A stretch of 19,281 nucleotides of DNA from NCBI GenBank assembly GCA_003446015.1, contig DMBU01000119.1, positions 1 through 19,281 of the forward strand, written 5' to 3'. The number at the start of each line of letters is the position of its first letter. The first letter of the stretch is position 1. The notes under the pieces were generated by a model. It had not been told where the DNA came from. It saw nothing but the letters and a program-made list of their open reading frames with translations, and searched no databases. Made by a program: the position numbers and the translations under genes. Positions 7,134-15,478 of this stretch are shown here, in pieces. The DNA is from Bacteroidales bacterium. GTDB taxonomy: Bacteria; Bacteroidota; Bacteroidia; Bacteroidales; UBA12077.

Positions 7134-8600
7134 CTATTTTATCGATACGGCTTTAAGGAATGTAATGTCATTCATAAAGTTAGTATCCAATTCCCCATTT
7201 AAATACATCTTTTTAAATAAAATCAACTTCTCAGCATTTGCAGGATTATTTGTGTCGTAAAGAATCTGGCTAGCTTCCGAAATTTTAACTGTATCTAACT
7301 TTATATTTTTACCATTTGTTTGATCAAAATAATATTTTACGGCGAACTCAATTCCATCATCTAAAATTGAACTTACAACTTTCTGTGTAATATCAACATG
7401 AGTCGAATCATCAAGGACTTGCTGAATTTCTCTGATTATAGAATAATTAAGTGATGAAGAAGTATGATTCAATACAATTACCGTATTTGTATCCTCAACA
7501 TATCGAAGTAAACTTGTTCGGAAACCATTCCATTTTCCATGATGGTATGCTATCTTCTTATCGTTTCGTTCTCTTATTCTAAAACCAAAACCGTATGGAA
7601 TTTCGTATTTGTCTCTAAGTTTAAATGTCGAAATTGCTTCGTTAAAGGTTTCAGACGACACTAGTTTATTATGATAAAGAGCCTGATCCCATTTAAATAA
7701 ATCTTCGGTTGTTGAATAAACTCCCTTGTCTCCCACGGCACCATCATTTACTGTTTCAGGAATCATCCTGTATCTTCGGCCCCGGTAATAATATCCCGTT
7801 AAGTGATCTTTTTTTATACTAACTGATGAACTGCTATATACAAATGAATTGTTCATCTTTAATGGTTCAAAAATATTTTCATGGACAAAATCAGCAAAAT
7901 CTTTTTCCGTGATCCTTTCAACAATTGAAGCTAAAACTACATATCCTGTATTAGAATAATTCCAACGACGACCTGGAGTAAAGTACAAATTCAATTTGTG
8001 AGCGGCCAGCATTTTAATAATATCTTCATTAACAGGAGATTTTTTTTCATGCCAATGATGCTCAACTAACCAGTAATAATTTGGTAATCCCGATGTGTGA
8101 TTTAAAAGCATACGAATTGTAATTCGAGGATAAGGAAATTCAGGAATAAATTTAGTTACAGAGTCATCATAGTTTAATAGATTTTTTTCTTTTAAAATCA
8201 TCACTGCCATGGCTGTAAACTGTTTGCTAACAGATGCAAGTTGAAAAATATCATCTTTCTCAAGTTTGGTTCTTCGCGACATATCTGCATAACCAAACGA
8301 CTCATTATAGATACAATTTCCTTTATAAGCGACCAGAACATTACCATTAAAGTAATACTGCTTAGTACTGATTTGCATTATTGAATCAATTTTTTGAGCC
8401 TTATCCTGATAAAATATTTTCGCTATTTCCTTTTTCGCATTACTTGAAACATGCTCTTCTTCCGTTTTAACTTTAATTGCTCCAAATAAATCAAGGCGTA
8501 TACTTATAGTTATAACAACAACTATAAAACTCAACGAGAGTAAAGAAAATATTTTTAAGTACCTGTAATCCATAACCTTTTCTAAATTTTTCTGGATCAT
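7134..8600 (-). CDS. Membrane-anchored serine hydrolase, class C beta-lactamase-like
   Basis: This 488-aa protein has an uncleaved-looking N-terminal membrane segment (about residues 15-35, containing LLSLSFIVVVI) followed by a periplasmic beta-lactamase/transpeptidase-like domain (about 80-405). All three active-site motifs are present: SVSK with Ser123 and Lys126, YSN at 215-217, and HHG at 353-355 in the position of KTG. The motif RMLLNHTSGLPNY (163-175) is also typical. A helical C-terminal extension of about 85 residues follows. Relatives include D-aminopeptidases, esterases and penicillin-binding-protein homologues, so a true antibiotic-hydrolysing role should not be assumed. The start is at 8600, but ATG at 8573 (MDYRYLKIFS) is an equally good alternative. 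It is convergent with the Crp/Fnr gene with an 11-base gap and no visible terminator. Confidence 0.9.
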   Translation of the reverse strand: MIQKNLEKVMDYRYLKIFSLLSLSFIVVVITISIRLDLFGAIKVKTEEEHVSSNAKKEIAKIFYQDKAQKIDSIMQISTKQYYFNGNVLVAYKGNCIYNESFGYADMSRRTKLEKDDIFQLASVSKQFTAMAVMILKEKNLLNYDDSVTKFIPEFPYPRITIRMLLNHTSGLPNYYWLVEHHWHEKKSPVNEDIIKMLAAHKLNLYFTPGRRWNYSNTGYVVLASIVERITEKDFADFVHENIFEPLKMNNSFVYSSSSVSIKKDHLTGYYYRGRRYRMIPETVNDGAVGDKGVYSTTEDLFKWDQALYHNKLVSSETFNEAISTFKLRDKYEIPYGFGFRIRERNDKKIAYHHGKWNGFRTSLLRYVEDTNTVIVLNHTSSSLNYSIIREIQQVLDDSTHVDITQKVVSSILDDGIEFAVKYYFDQTNGKNIKLDTVKISEASQILYDTNNPANAEKLILFKKMYLNGELDTNFMNDITFLKAVSIK

Positions 8601-8639
8601 TTAAACAAGCGCCAAAATAAAACAAAATTTGACCCAAAT

Positions 8640-8647
8640 CAAAGTTA
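8640..8647 (-). promoter_or_regulatory. Candidate -7 element of the serine hydrolase gene
   Basis: CAAAGTTA on the plus strand is TAACTTTG on the minus strand, matching TAnnTTTG. The start would be near 8633, about 33 bases before the ATG at 8600. No -33 TTG is seen at a normal distance. Confidence 0.35.
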
Positions 8648-8726
8648 AAATCAACTTAAACCCTTATTAATTATATATTCCGGTATTAAGACTATCCTTT
8701 TTGACCTGAAAATAAAATTTGCAAAA

Positions 8727-8741
8727 TCTTATTAAATAAGA
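8727..8741 (-). terminator. Possible terminator after the tdk/murF-alr unit
   Basis: The near-perfect inverted repeat TCTTATT-A-AATAAGA is followed on the minus strand by U-rich sequence (TTTTGCAAATTTTATTTTC). It lies about 125 bases after the MurF-Alr stop codon within the 266-base gap 8601-8866. Apart from this hairpin and the hydrolase promoter element I see nothing coding or structured in that gap. The stem is A+T-rich and the call is weak. Confidence 0.25.
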
Positions 8742-8866
8742 GATTGCACAGTTTTAAACATAAGGGCATTCTAAATAAGTATTAAAACTAAAAATTGTGG
8801 ATAATTAATACAGCACATTGGATACACATGTTTGATGCTTGAACGTACAGAAATGAGAGTTATCCT

Positions 8867-11326
8867 TTATTCCTGAAAATATACTCGTTTAACTCTTGAA
8901 GATACACTGGTGAATATTTCGTATGGGATAGTTTCTAATAAATTTGCGATATCGGTTACAGATTGTTCTTTTCCAAAAACAATAACTTCATCACCTTCAT
9001 GGATATTGCAATTCGTAACATCAACCATACACATATCCATGCAAATATTTCCAACAATCGGAACTAAAAATCCATTGATGTAAAGCTTTCCTTTGCCATT
9101 ACTCAATTTTCGATTTAAACCATCGGCATATCCCACTGGCACAACAGCAATTGTAATATCTTTTTCGGCTTTACCCATTCGGTTATATCCAATCGTTTCG
9201 TCCTTGGGCACTTGTTTAATTTGAATAACCGTACTCTTTAATGTACTTACAGTAAGCAGCTGGTCCTGATTGATAGCTGAAATACCGTACAAACCTATTC
9301 CCAGGCGAATCATATCAAACTGGGCCTCAGGGAAACGTTCAATTCCGGCAGAATTTGAAATGTGACGAATAATTCTATATTTGAAGTTTGCTGTAATCTT
9401 TTTACTAAGATTATCAAACAAAGAAATTTGCTTTCGGGTAAAATCATCATGAAAACCTTCGTCGCTTGCTGCTAAATGCGAGAATATTGAAGATACTTTC
9501 ACATTCTCAGAGCTTTTTAGCTCATCAATAAGTTTTGGTATTTCTTTCTCCACAAACCCCAACCGGTTCATTCCTGTATCCAGCTTAACATGTATGGGAT
9601 AATTATCAAGTTTGGCTTTTTTTACTTCCTGATTGAACTGTTGTAATAAGTTGAAACTATATATTTCTGGTTCTAAATGATGCTTTAACATAATATCAAA
9701 GCTGTTTTGCTCGGGATTCATCACAATAATTCGGGTTCTTATTCCTGCTTCGCGCAATGCAACACCCTCATCAGCAAAAGCAACGCCCAGGTAATCGACA
9801 CGATGATATTGCAATATATTCGCAATCTCAAATGTGCCACTACCGTATGATAATGCTTTTACCATAATCATAATTTTAGTTTCAGTTTTAAGTCTTGACT
9901 TAAAATAATTCAGATTATGAACCAAAGCATTCAGATTAATTTCAAGAATGGTTCTATGTACCTTGTTTTCGAGTACTGATGATATTTTTTCGAAATGGTA
10001 ATTTCGTGATCCTTTTAATAATATTGCTTCATCAGTGAGATCCTGAATGTTAAAAAATTGCAAAAAATCTTCGGTTGATTTGTAAAAAACCTTATCTACA
10101 TTAAACTGTTTTGCTTGTTTCGAAATAGACTCTCCAATCCCAATCAACTTGTTAACTTTAAATTTGTTAAGTAACAAAGCAACTTCCTTATACAAATCCT
10201 GATCGCTTTTACCGCTCTGCAAAATATCGGATAAGATCAAGGTCTTTTTTTGATGTTGTTTTTGCTGATCCAAATAATTTAAGGCTATTCCCAGCGAGTT
10301 TAAATCGGAATTATAACTATCGTTGATTACAGTACAATTATTAATTCCCTTTTTCAATTCCATACGCATTGCTACCGGAGGCAAGGTTTCAAATTTGCTT
10401 TTAAAATCATTGGGGTTAAAATCCAAAGCAAACAATAAAGCAAGCGAATGAATAGCATCTTCGATTGATGCATTATCTGTAAACGGAATTAAGATATCGC
10501 CCGAATGTTTTTTAAATTTAAAATGAATCCGCGTAGTATTGTCAATTTGTTTTTTTGTTACTAATAAATCCGCATCGTCTTTTTCTGACCAGGTAAGTAA
10601 TCGCTTTTTAGATAAGACAGGATCCGTTTGAATCAATTGATCAATTAGCTTTTGATCTTTAGAATAAACCACGGTTTTAGCATTTGAAAATAATTTCAAT
10701 TTCTCTAATGCTTTCTGCTCATAATTCTCGAAATTCTCCTGATGTGGCTCTCCTATATTTGTTATCAGGCCAATATCAGGGCAAATAATTTTTTCAAGTT
10801 TTTCCATTTCGGTTGGCAAAGAAATTCCAGCCTCAAAAATGGCTAAATCAAAAACATCATCCATTAACCAAATCGATAAAGGTACTCCGACTTGCGAATT
10901 ATAGCTTTTAGGATTACGTAAAATAGCTTTTTCTCCTTGAATAATGTGGTATATCCACTCTTTTACTATGGTCTTTCCATTACTTCCGGTTACTCCAATA
11001 ACAGGATATTTAAATCTTTTTCGGTGATGTGCAGTAAGAGCCTGCAATGCTTCAAGAGAGTTTTTAACTACTAAAAAGTTAGCTTTGGGGAAACTGAAAT
11101 AATTTTCAGGTAAGTGCTCAACAACAAAATTCTGAACTCCTTTATTGTAAAGATCTTCAATAAATTGATGTCCGTCGTTTCTTTCACCGCGTATAGCAAA
11201 AAATAGAGTGTTTGATGATGATATTAAGTTACGACTATCAATTGATAAATATTCGATCTCCGAATCTTCTTTACCAATTAATTTTGCATTAATTATGCCT
11301 GATATGTTAGAAACTGAATATATCAT
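8867..11326 (-). CDS. murF-alr: Bifunctional MurF ligase / alanine racemase fusion
   Basis: One 819-aa protein carries two steps of peptidoglycan precursor synthesis. The N-terminal MurF part (about 1-450) adds D-Ala-D-Ala to UDP-MurNAc-tripeptide and shows the ATP loop GVTGSNGKT (111-119) and the Mur-ligase motif NDSYNSDLNSL (335-345). The C-terminal alanine racemase (about 458-819) makes D-Ala from L-Ala: Lys490 in MVKALSYGSG is the PLP lysine, Tyr714 in TIGYNRMG fits the second catalytic base, and ICMDM (761-765) is the conserved substrate-site motif. The fusion is known across Bacteroidota. All key residues are intact. The D-Ala-D-Ala ligase is not in this window. The start codon overlaps the tdk stop by four bases (ATGA), so translation is probably coupled. 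Confidence 0.96.
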   Translation of the reverse strand: MIYSVSNISGIINAKLIGKEDSEIEYLSIDSRNLISSSNTLFFAIRGERNDGHQFIEDLYNKGVQNFVVEHLPENYFSFPKANFLVVKNSLEALQALTAHHRKRFKYPVIGVTGSNGKTIVKEWIYHIIQGEKAILRNPKSYNSQVGVPLSIWLMDDVFDLAIFEAGISLPTEMEKLEKIICPDIGLITNIGEPHQENFENYEQKALEKLKLFSNAKTVVYSKDQKLIDQLIQTDPVLSKKRLLTWSEKDDADLLVTKKQIDNTTRIHFKFKKHSGDILIPFTDNASIEDAIHSLALLFALDFNPNDFKSKFETLPPVAMRMELKKGINNCTVINDSYNSDLNSLGIALNYLDQQKQHQKKTLILSDILQSGKSDQDLYKEVALLLNKFKVNKLIGIGESISKQAKQFNVDKVFYKSTEDFLQFFNIQDLTDEAILLKGSRNYHFEKISSVLENKVHRTILEINLNALVHNLNYFKSRLKTETKIMIMVKALSYGSGTFEIANILQYHRVDYLGVAFADEGVALREAGIRTRIIVMNPEQNSFDIMLKHHLEPEIYSFNLLQQFNQEVKKAKLDNYPIHVKLDTGMNRLGFVEKEIPKLIDELKSSENVKVSSIFSHLAASDEGFHDDFTRKQISLFDNLSKKITANFKYRIIRHISNSAGIERFPEAQFDMIRLGIGLYGISAINQDQLLTVSTLKSTVIQIKQVPKDETIGYNRMGKAEKDITIAVVPVGYADGLNRKLSNGKGKLYINGFLVPIVGNICMDMCMVDVTNCNIHEGDEVIVFGKEQSVTDIANLLETIPYEIFTSVSSRVKRVYFQE

Positions 11327-11910
11327 TTTAAATTCTCATTCATAACTTTATTGTAGCAAACTCTGCAAAGCGGTTCGTATTCGTTAGTTTCTCCTAACAG
11401 TACCAATTTATCACTTTTCGCAGTACGATGCGAATATTGAGCCAGGTTTCCACAATGCATACATATTGCATGAACCTTGGTAACATATTCAGCTTCTGCC
11501 ATTAATGCAGGTATTGGCCCAAAAGGTTTTCCTAAATAGTCCATATCCAAACCAGCAACGATTACTCTAATTCCGCTATTTGCTAATTGATTACACACAT
11601 CAACCAGATTTTTATCGAAAAACTGAGCTTCATCAATGCCTACCACATCAACATCGCCGGTAAGAAGTAATATATTTCCCGAAGATTCAACCGGAGTTGA
11701 TCGAATTGTAGTTGAATCGTGAGAAACAACCTCTTCATCAGAATATCTGGTATCAATTAAAGGTTTAAAAATCTCAACTTTCAATTTTGCATATTCAGCA
11801 CGTTTCAATCTTCTGATTAATTCTTCGGTTTTACCTGAGAACATCGATCCGCATATAACCTCAATCCAACCCCTGTTTTTGCTTTTTTTATTTGTACCTT
11901 CGAAAAACAT
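11323..11910 (-). CDS. tdk: Thymidine kinase, type II
   Basis: This cytoplasmic enzyme phosphorylates thymidine with ATP to dTMP in pyrimidine salvage. The 195-aa length is usual for type II (TK1-like) kinases. The Walker A loop GSMFSGKT is at 21-28, and the DEAQFF motif at 93-98 carries the catalytic Glu94. A structural zinc site is formed by CMHC (150-153) and CRVC (182-185). The N-terminal 15 residues are a short extension before the core strand WIEVICGSM, as in other Bacteroidota enzymes. It is the first gene of a two-gene unit with murF-alr and is divergent from the gene at 11970 across 59 bases. No clear minus-strand -7 element was found in that gap. Confidence 0.97.
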   Translation of the reverse strand: MFFEGTNKKSKNRGWIEVICGSMFSGKTEELIRRLKRAEYAKLKVEIFKPLIDTRYSDEEVVSHDSTTIRSTPVESSGNILLLTGDVDVVGIDEAQFFDKNLVDVCNQLANSGIRVIVAGLDMDYLGKPFGPIPALMAEAEYVTKVHAICMHCGNLAQYSHRTAKSDKLVLLGETNEYEPLCRVCYNKVMNENLK

Positions 11911-11938
11911 CTTATACCAAATTGTAAACTATTATCGT

Positions 11939-11946
11939 TATTTTTG
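11939..11946 (+). promoter_or_regulatory. Candidate -7 element of the rsmI-containing unit
   Basis: TATTTTTG matches TAnnTTTG, 23 bases upstream of the ATG at 11970, so the leader would be very short (about 17 bases). A TTG at 11922-11924 gives a 14-base spacer, shorter than usual. This is the only promoter-like element I found for the five-gene run that follows. Confidence 0.4.
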
Positions 11947-11969
11947 CATAATTAACTATTATCAATATT

Positions 11970-12749
11970 ATGAATAAAAAAGAATTGGTTAAAAATCTTA
12001 TTAAAGATATTCAGGATATTTATACGATCGCAAACAGATTTGATAATCCTGAAAACATTCATTCAATTGATATTGATCTCGCACTTTCAAAAGTAAGAAA
12101 TCTTTATGAGTTATTGCTAAAATTAAATCCTCAAGGAATATACAGAACTGAATATCAGAAAGAAGAAATATCAACAATCACCAAACAAGAAGAAAGTAAA
12201 AAGGCAAAAGAAGAAAGTGTTGAAGTTGAAAAACAGATAAATAAACCTCAAGAGAATAGCGAAACAATTGATTTTGAAAATATAAAAGAATCACCAGCTA
12301 AGGAATCTGAAATAGTTATAGAGACTCCTGTAATAGAGGAAAAACAAAAAGAGCAAAAACCTATTGAAGACAAACCATCAAAAAAAACAGCTGAAATAAA
12401 ACAAAATGGAATTTCACCGGAGATTGTTGCTGACAGGTTCCATTCCAAAACATTTGTACACGACAATATTTCAAGGAAAAATACAAAAAAGGATGTGTCA
12501 TCAAAAATGCAGTCGAAACCAATTACAGATATTAATTCAGCAATTGGTTTAAACGATAAGTTTATTTTTATTCGCGAATTATTTGGCAATAACAAAGAGC
12601 ATTATATTGAAACAATACAGGTTTTAAATAATTTCGATACTTTCGAAAATGCGGTAAACTTTTTGGATGAAAACTTTGACTGGGATGCTGAAGATCCAAA
12701 TTATGAACGATTAAAAGAATTAGTTCGACGTAAGTATTCTGCAAAATAA
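11970..12749 (+). CDS. Uncharacterised charged protein upstream of rsmI
   Basis: Function unknown. The 259-aa protein has three parts. An N-terminal helical region (about 1-60) contains ALSKVRNLYELLLKL. A low-complexity middle (about 63-185), rich in Glu, Lys, Ser and Pro, is probably disordered. A C-terminal segment (about 190-259), with LNDKFIFIRELFGNN, FDTFENAVNFLDENFDWD and a basic end, looks folded and alpha-helical. The C-terminal part resembles a block I associate with uncharacterised Bacteroidota proteins, but I cannot name a domain. There is no signal peptide or membrane helix, so it is probably cytoplasmic. It ends 6 bases before rsmI, which suggests cotranscription and possibly a role near the ribosome or the envelope; neither is shown by the sequence. 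Confidence 0.85.
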   Translation: MNKKELVKNLIKDIQDIYTIANRFDNPENIHSIDIDLALSKVRNLYELLLKLNPQGIYRTEYQKEEISTITKQEESKKAKEESVEVEKQINKPQENSETIDFENIKESPAKESEIVIETPVIEEKQKEQKPIEDKPSKKTAEIKQNGISPEIVADRFHSKTFVHDNISRKNTKKDVSSKMQSKPITDINSAIGLNDKFIFIRELFGNNKEHYIETIQVLNNFDTFENAVNFLDENFDWDAEDPNYERLKELVRRKYSAK

Positions 12750-12755
12750 TTTATC

Positions 12756-13454
12756 ATGAGCAAACTATTTTTGGTACCCACGCCAATTGGAAATCTGGAA
12801 GATATTACTTTAAGAGCTATTCGAATTTTAAAAGAAGTAGATATAATTCTTGCAGAAGATACTAGAAAAACGAGTATCTTATTAAAACATTATTCTATAG
12901 AAAAGCCTCTTTGGGCTCATCATAAGTTTAATGAACATAAAACTTTACCATCGCTTGTTGAAAAGATAAAATCAGGAGAATCTATTGCTTTAGTTTCGGA
13001 TGCTGGGACTCCCGGGATTTCCGATCCAGGCTTTTTAATAGCTCGTGCATGTATTGAAGCAGGAGTTGAAGTTGAATGTTTACCGGGAGCCACTGCTTTT
13101 ATTCCCGCATTAGTTAATTCCGGTTTACCTAACGATCGGTTTTCATTTGAAGGATTCTTACCTCAAAAGAAAGGCCGGCAAAAAAGGCTAAGTGAGTTGG
13201 CCGAAGAACAAAAAACAATGGTTTTTTATGAATCACCCTATCGTCTACTTAAAACACTGGGCCAATTTGCTGATGTTTTTGGAGAAAATCGTCGTGCCAG
13301 TGTGTCGCGTGAATTAACTAAAATTCACGAAGAAAACATTCGTGGAACCTTAAAAGAATTGATTGAATATTATACAAAATCGACCCTGAAAGGCGAAATT
13401 GTGATTATTGTTGAGGGATTGTCAAGTTTTGAAAGATCTGAAAAAAATGAATAA
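12756..13454 (+). CDS. rsmI: 16S rRNA 2'-O-methyltransferase RsmI
   Basis: This enzyme uses S-adenosylmethionine to methylate the ribose 2'-hydroxyl of cytidine 1402 in the decoding centre of 16S rRNA. The 232-aa length is close to the tetrapyrrole-methylase-fold core; E. coli RsmI is longer, with an extra C-terminal region. Diagnostic motifs are intact: LVPTPIGNLEDITLRA at the N-terminus, LAEDTRKTS (32-40), the loop SDAGTPGISDPG (81-92) and SFEGFLPQKKGRQ further on. It begins 6 bases after the uncharacterised gene and its last 8 bases overlap the start of the pentapeptide gene, so the three are probably translated from one message. ATG at 12756 fits the family N-terminus exactly. Confidence 0.97.
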   Translation: MSKLFLVPTPIGNLEDITLRAIRILKEVDIILAEDTRKTSILLKHYSIEKPLWAHHKFNEHKTLPSLVEKIKSGESIALVSDAGTPGISDPGFLIARACIEAGVEVECLPGATAFIPALVNSGLPNDRFSFEGFLPQKKGRQKRLSELAEEQKTMVFYESPYRLLKTLGQFADVFGENRRASVSRELTKIHEENIRGTLKELIEYYTKSTLKGEIVIIVEGLSSFERSEKNE

Positions 13455-14019
13455 AGAGTATTTCGAAGAGGAAAATATCAAGAATCAGGATTTTACGAAG
13501 CATTATCTTTCGAAGGGCGAATATGAAAATTGTATTTTTAACAACTGCTTGTTTTCAAATTCAGATTTATGCGACATAAATTTCACAGAGTGCACATTTG
13601 AGGATTGTGATTTTAGTAATTCTAAAATTAATAACACATCTTTTAAAGATGTAAAATTTGTAAACTGCAAATTGTTAGGTTTGCACTTTGACGAATGCAA
13701 TCCTTTTTTACTTTCATTTTACTTTCAGTCGTGTATTCTTAATTTTTCCTCCTTTTACAAACTCAATTTAAAAAACACAAATTTTAAAGAGTGCAAACTC
13801 GAAGAAGTTGACTTTGTAGAATCTAATTTAAAGAACTCTGTGTTTTGTGAATGTGATTTAAACGGAGCTAAGTTTGAAAATGCTGATTTAGAAAGTACAG
13901 ACTTTAGAACATCTTTTAATTATTCCATTGATCCTGAGATCAACAGGGTTTCTAAAGCAAAATTTTCACTTCATGGCCTCCCTGGATTATTGGATAAATA
14001 CAATATTGTAATAGAATAA
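13447..14019 (+). CDS. Pentapeptide-repeat protein, Qnr/McbG-like
   Basis: From the ATG at 13447 the protein is 190 aa; the open frame reaches back to 13408 but that would overlap rsmI by 47 bases instead of 8. Nearly the whole chain is built of five-residue units with Phe or Leu at the centre (for example CTFED, CDFSN, TNFKE, VDFVE, AKFEN, ADLES), predicting a right-handed quadrilateral beta-helix. A short N-terminal lead (YFEEENIKNQDF) and a C-terminal helix ending GLPGLLDKYNIVIE frame the repeats, a layout shared with Qnr-type proteins that mimic DNA and protect gyrase. Many related chromosomal proteins have no known function, so quinolone protection is only a possibility. It is Cys-rich for a small cytoplasmic protein. 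It is part of the rsmI transcript by position. Confidence 0.88.
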   Translation: MNKEYFEEENIKNQDFTKHYLSKGEYENCIFNNCLFSNSDLCDINFTECTFEDCDFSNSKINNTSFKDVKFVNCKLLGLHFDECNPFLLSFYFQSCILNFSSFYKLNLKNTNFKECKLEEVDFVESNLKNSVFCECDLNGAKFENADLESTDFRTSFNYSIDPEINRVSKAKFSLHGLPGLLDKYNIVIE

Positions 14020-14053
14020 ATTAATAAAACATACCAACAATTGAAAAATCCAA

Positions 14054-15478
14054 ATGATCTTTAATTCAGCTACATTCTTTGTTTTTTTTATAATATTTTT
14101 TCTCCTTTACTGGCTTATAAACAATAATTTAACCATAAAATTCAGAAATCTCTTCATAATTTTTTCAAGTTATTTATTTTATGGATGGTGGGATTGGAAA
14201 TTTCTGAGTCTAATAATAATTAGTTCATTTACTGATTTTATAATTGGACTTCAACTTAATAAATCAACAAAACTCAGAAATAGAAGACTACTATTAATTT
14301 CAAGTCTTACTATTAACCTAAGTATACTTGGATTTTTTAAATACTTTAACTTTTTCGCGGAGTCACTAAGTGATTTAATGAATTTATTTTCTGTAACCTT
14401 AAATTCAAATACTTTAAAAATTATTCTTCCAGTTGGAATTTCCTTTTACACATTCCAAACCCTTAGCTACACTATTGATATATATAAGAAGAAAATTGCC
14501 CCCACAAAAGATGTAATTTTCTTTTTTGCATTTGTTTCTTTTTTCCCACAGCTAGTTGCAGGTCCAATTGAAAGAGCTAGCCACCTATTAAATCAATTTC
14601 ACGATAAAAAAACATTTAACTATAATATAAATATTGAAGGGCTTCGATTAATTCTTTGGGGATTTTTTAAAAAAATTGTAATAGCTGATAATTTCGGAGT
14701 ATTAGCAGACAATATTTTTAATATTGACACAAATTTATCAGGATTAACCCTCCTTTTTGGTGCTATATTTTTTGCTTTTCAAATTTATGCTGACTTCTCA
14801 GGGTATTCTGATATTGCCATTGGGATTTCAAAAATGTTAGGTTTCGATTTAATGCAAAACTTTAAAACACCATATTTCTCAAAATCATTTAGTGATTTTT
14901 GGCGAAGATGGCATATTTCGCTTTCAACGTGGTTTCGAGATTATGTTTATATTCCTCTAGGAGGAAACAAAGGAAAAAAGATACAAGTTCAATTAAACAT
15001 TCTTATAACTTTTTTATTATCTGGATTATGGCATGGCGCAGGGACCACATTTTTAATCTGGGGCGGTCTTCATGGATTACTATTAATTATAGAAAAACAA
15101 ATCAATTTTAAATTAAATAAATTATTTTATTCCCCTTTTGTTTTAATATGTGTAATTCTTCTTTGGATTCCTTTTAGGTCAGAAAACTTATCTAATCTAA
15201 TAGAATATAGTAGTTCATTGCTTACGTTTTCTTCGTACTCATTCAATCAGCTAAAACAGATCATCTTTGACTTTTCAGCAATACGATTTTTAGTGTTAGG
15301 AATTTTATCTGTCTTTTTTCTATTTATAGAATATTTCATTAATTCAAAAGATTTTAACACCTGGATAAAAGAAAAACCAAGAATAATAAGAATAACACTA
15401 TACTATGCCTTAGTTTTTGCAATCGTGTTTATTGGTAATTTTACAGTAAAACCTAATTTTATTTATTTTCAGTTTTAA
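14054..15478 (+). CDS. MBOAT-family O-acyltransferase (AlgI/DltB-like)
   Basis: This is an integral membrane protein of 474 aa with many hydrophobic helices. MBOAT proteins of this type pass acyl groups, usually acetyl, across the membrane to sugars, peptidoglycan or teichoic acids. Family signatures are clear: NATF-like N-terminus MIFNSATFFVFF, LPVGISFYTFQTLSY (125-139), FPQLVAGPIERA (164-175), DFWRRWHISLSTWFRDY (281-297) with His287, and LSGLWHGAG (322-330) with the putative catalytic His327. The closest recognisable subgroup is the AlgI-like polysaccharide acetyltransferases. The stop codon overlaps the start of the next gene (TAATG). It begins 34 bases after the pentapeptide gene with no promoter motif between. 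The two surface-acylation genes look more A+T-rich than their neighbours, partly because of hydrophobic codons. Confidence 0.93.
   Translation: MIFNSATFFVFFIIFFLLYWLINNNLTIKFRNLFIIFSSYLFYGWWDWKFLSLIIISSFTDFIIGLQLNKSTKLRNRRLLLISSLTINLSILGFFKYFNFFAESLSDLMNLFSVTLNSNTLKIILPVGISFYTFQTLSYTIDIYKKKIAPTKDVIFFFAFVSFFPQLVAGPIERASHLLNQFHDKKTFNYNINIEGLRLILWGFFKKIVIADNFGVLADNIFNIDTNLSGLTLLFGAIFFAFQIYADFSGYSDIAIGISKMLGFDLMQNFKTPYFSKSFSDFWRRWHISLSTWFRDYVYIPLGGNKGKKIQVQLNILITFLLSGLWHGAGTTFLIWGGLHGLLLIIEKQINFKLNKLFYSPFVLICVILLWIPFRSENLSNLIEYSSSLLTFSSYSFNQLKQIIFDFSAIRFLVLGILSVFFLFIEYFINSKDFNTWIKEKPRIIRITLYYALVFAIVFIGNFTVKPNFIYFQF

Noticed and set aside
7134..8600. Calling the serine hydrolase an antibiotic-resistance beta-lactamase
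   Set aside because: The motifs are shared by esterases, D-aminopeptidases and penicillin-binding-like proteins, and the membrane anchor plus C-terminal extension differ from AmpC enzymes.
8799..8865. GGATAA (8799-8804) and TTATCC (8860-8865) as a long-range stem
   Set aside because: Six pairs across 55 bases is expected by chance and has no supporting structure between.
12248..12595. Minus-strand open frame inside the uncharacterised gene
   Set aside because: It mirrors the Glu/Lys-rich coding region and yields a Ser/Phe-rich sequence with no motif or promoter.
13447..14019. Calling the pentapeptide protein a quinolone-resistance (qnr) gene
   Set aside because: The repeat fold and the terminal helix fit, but the sequence is far from named Qnr proteins and most chromosomal relatives have unknown roles.
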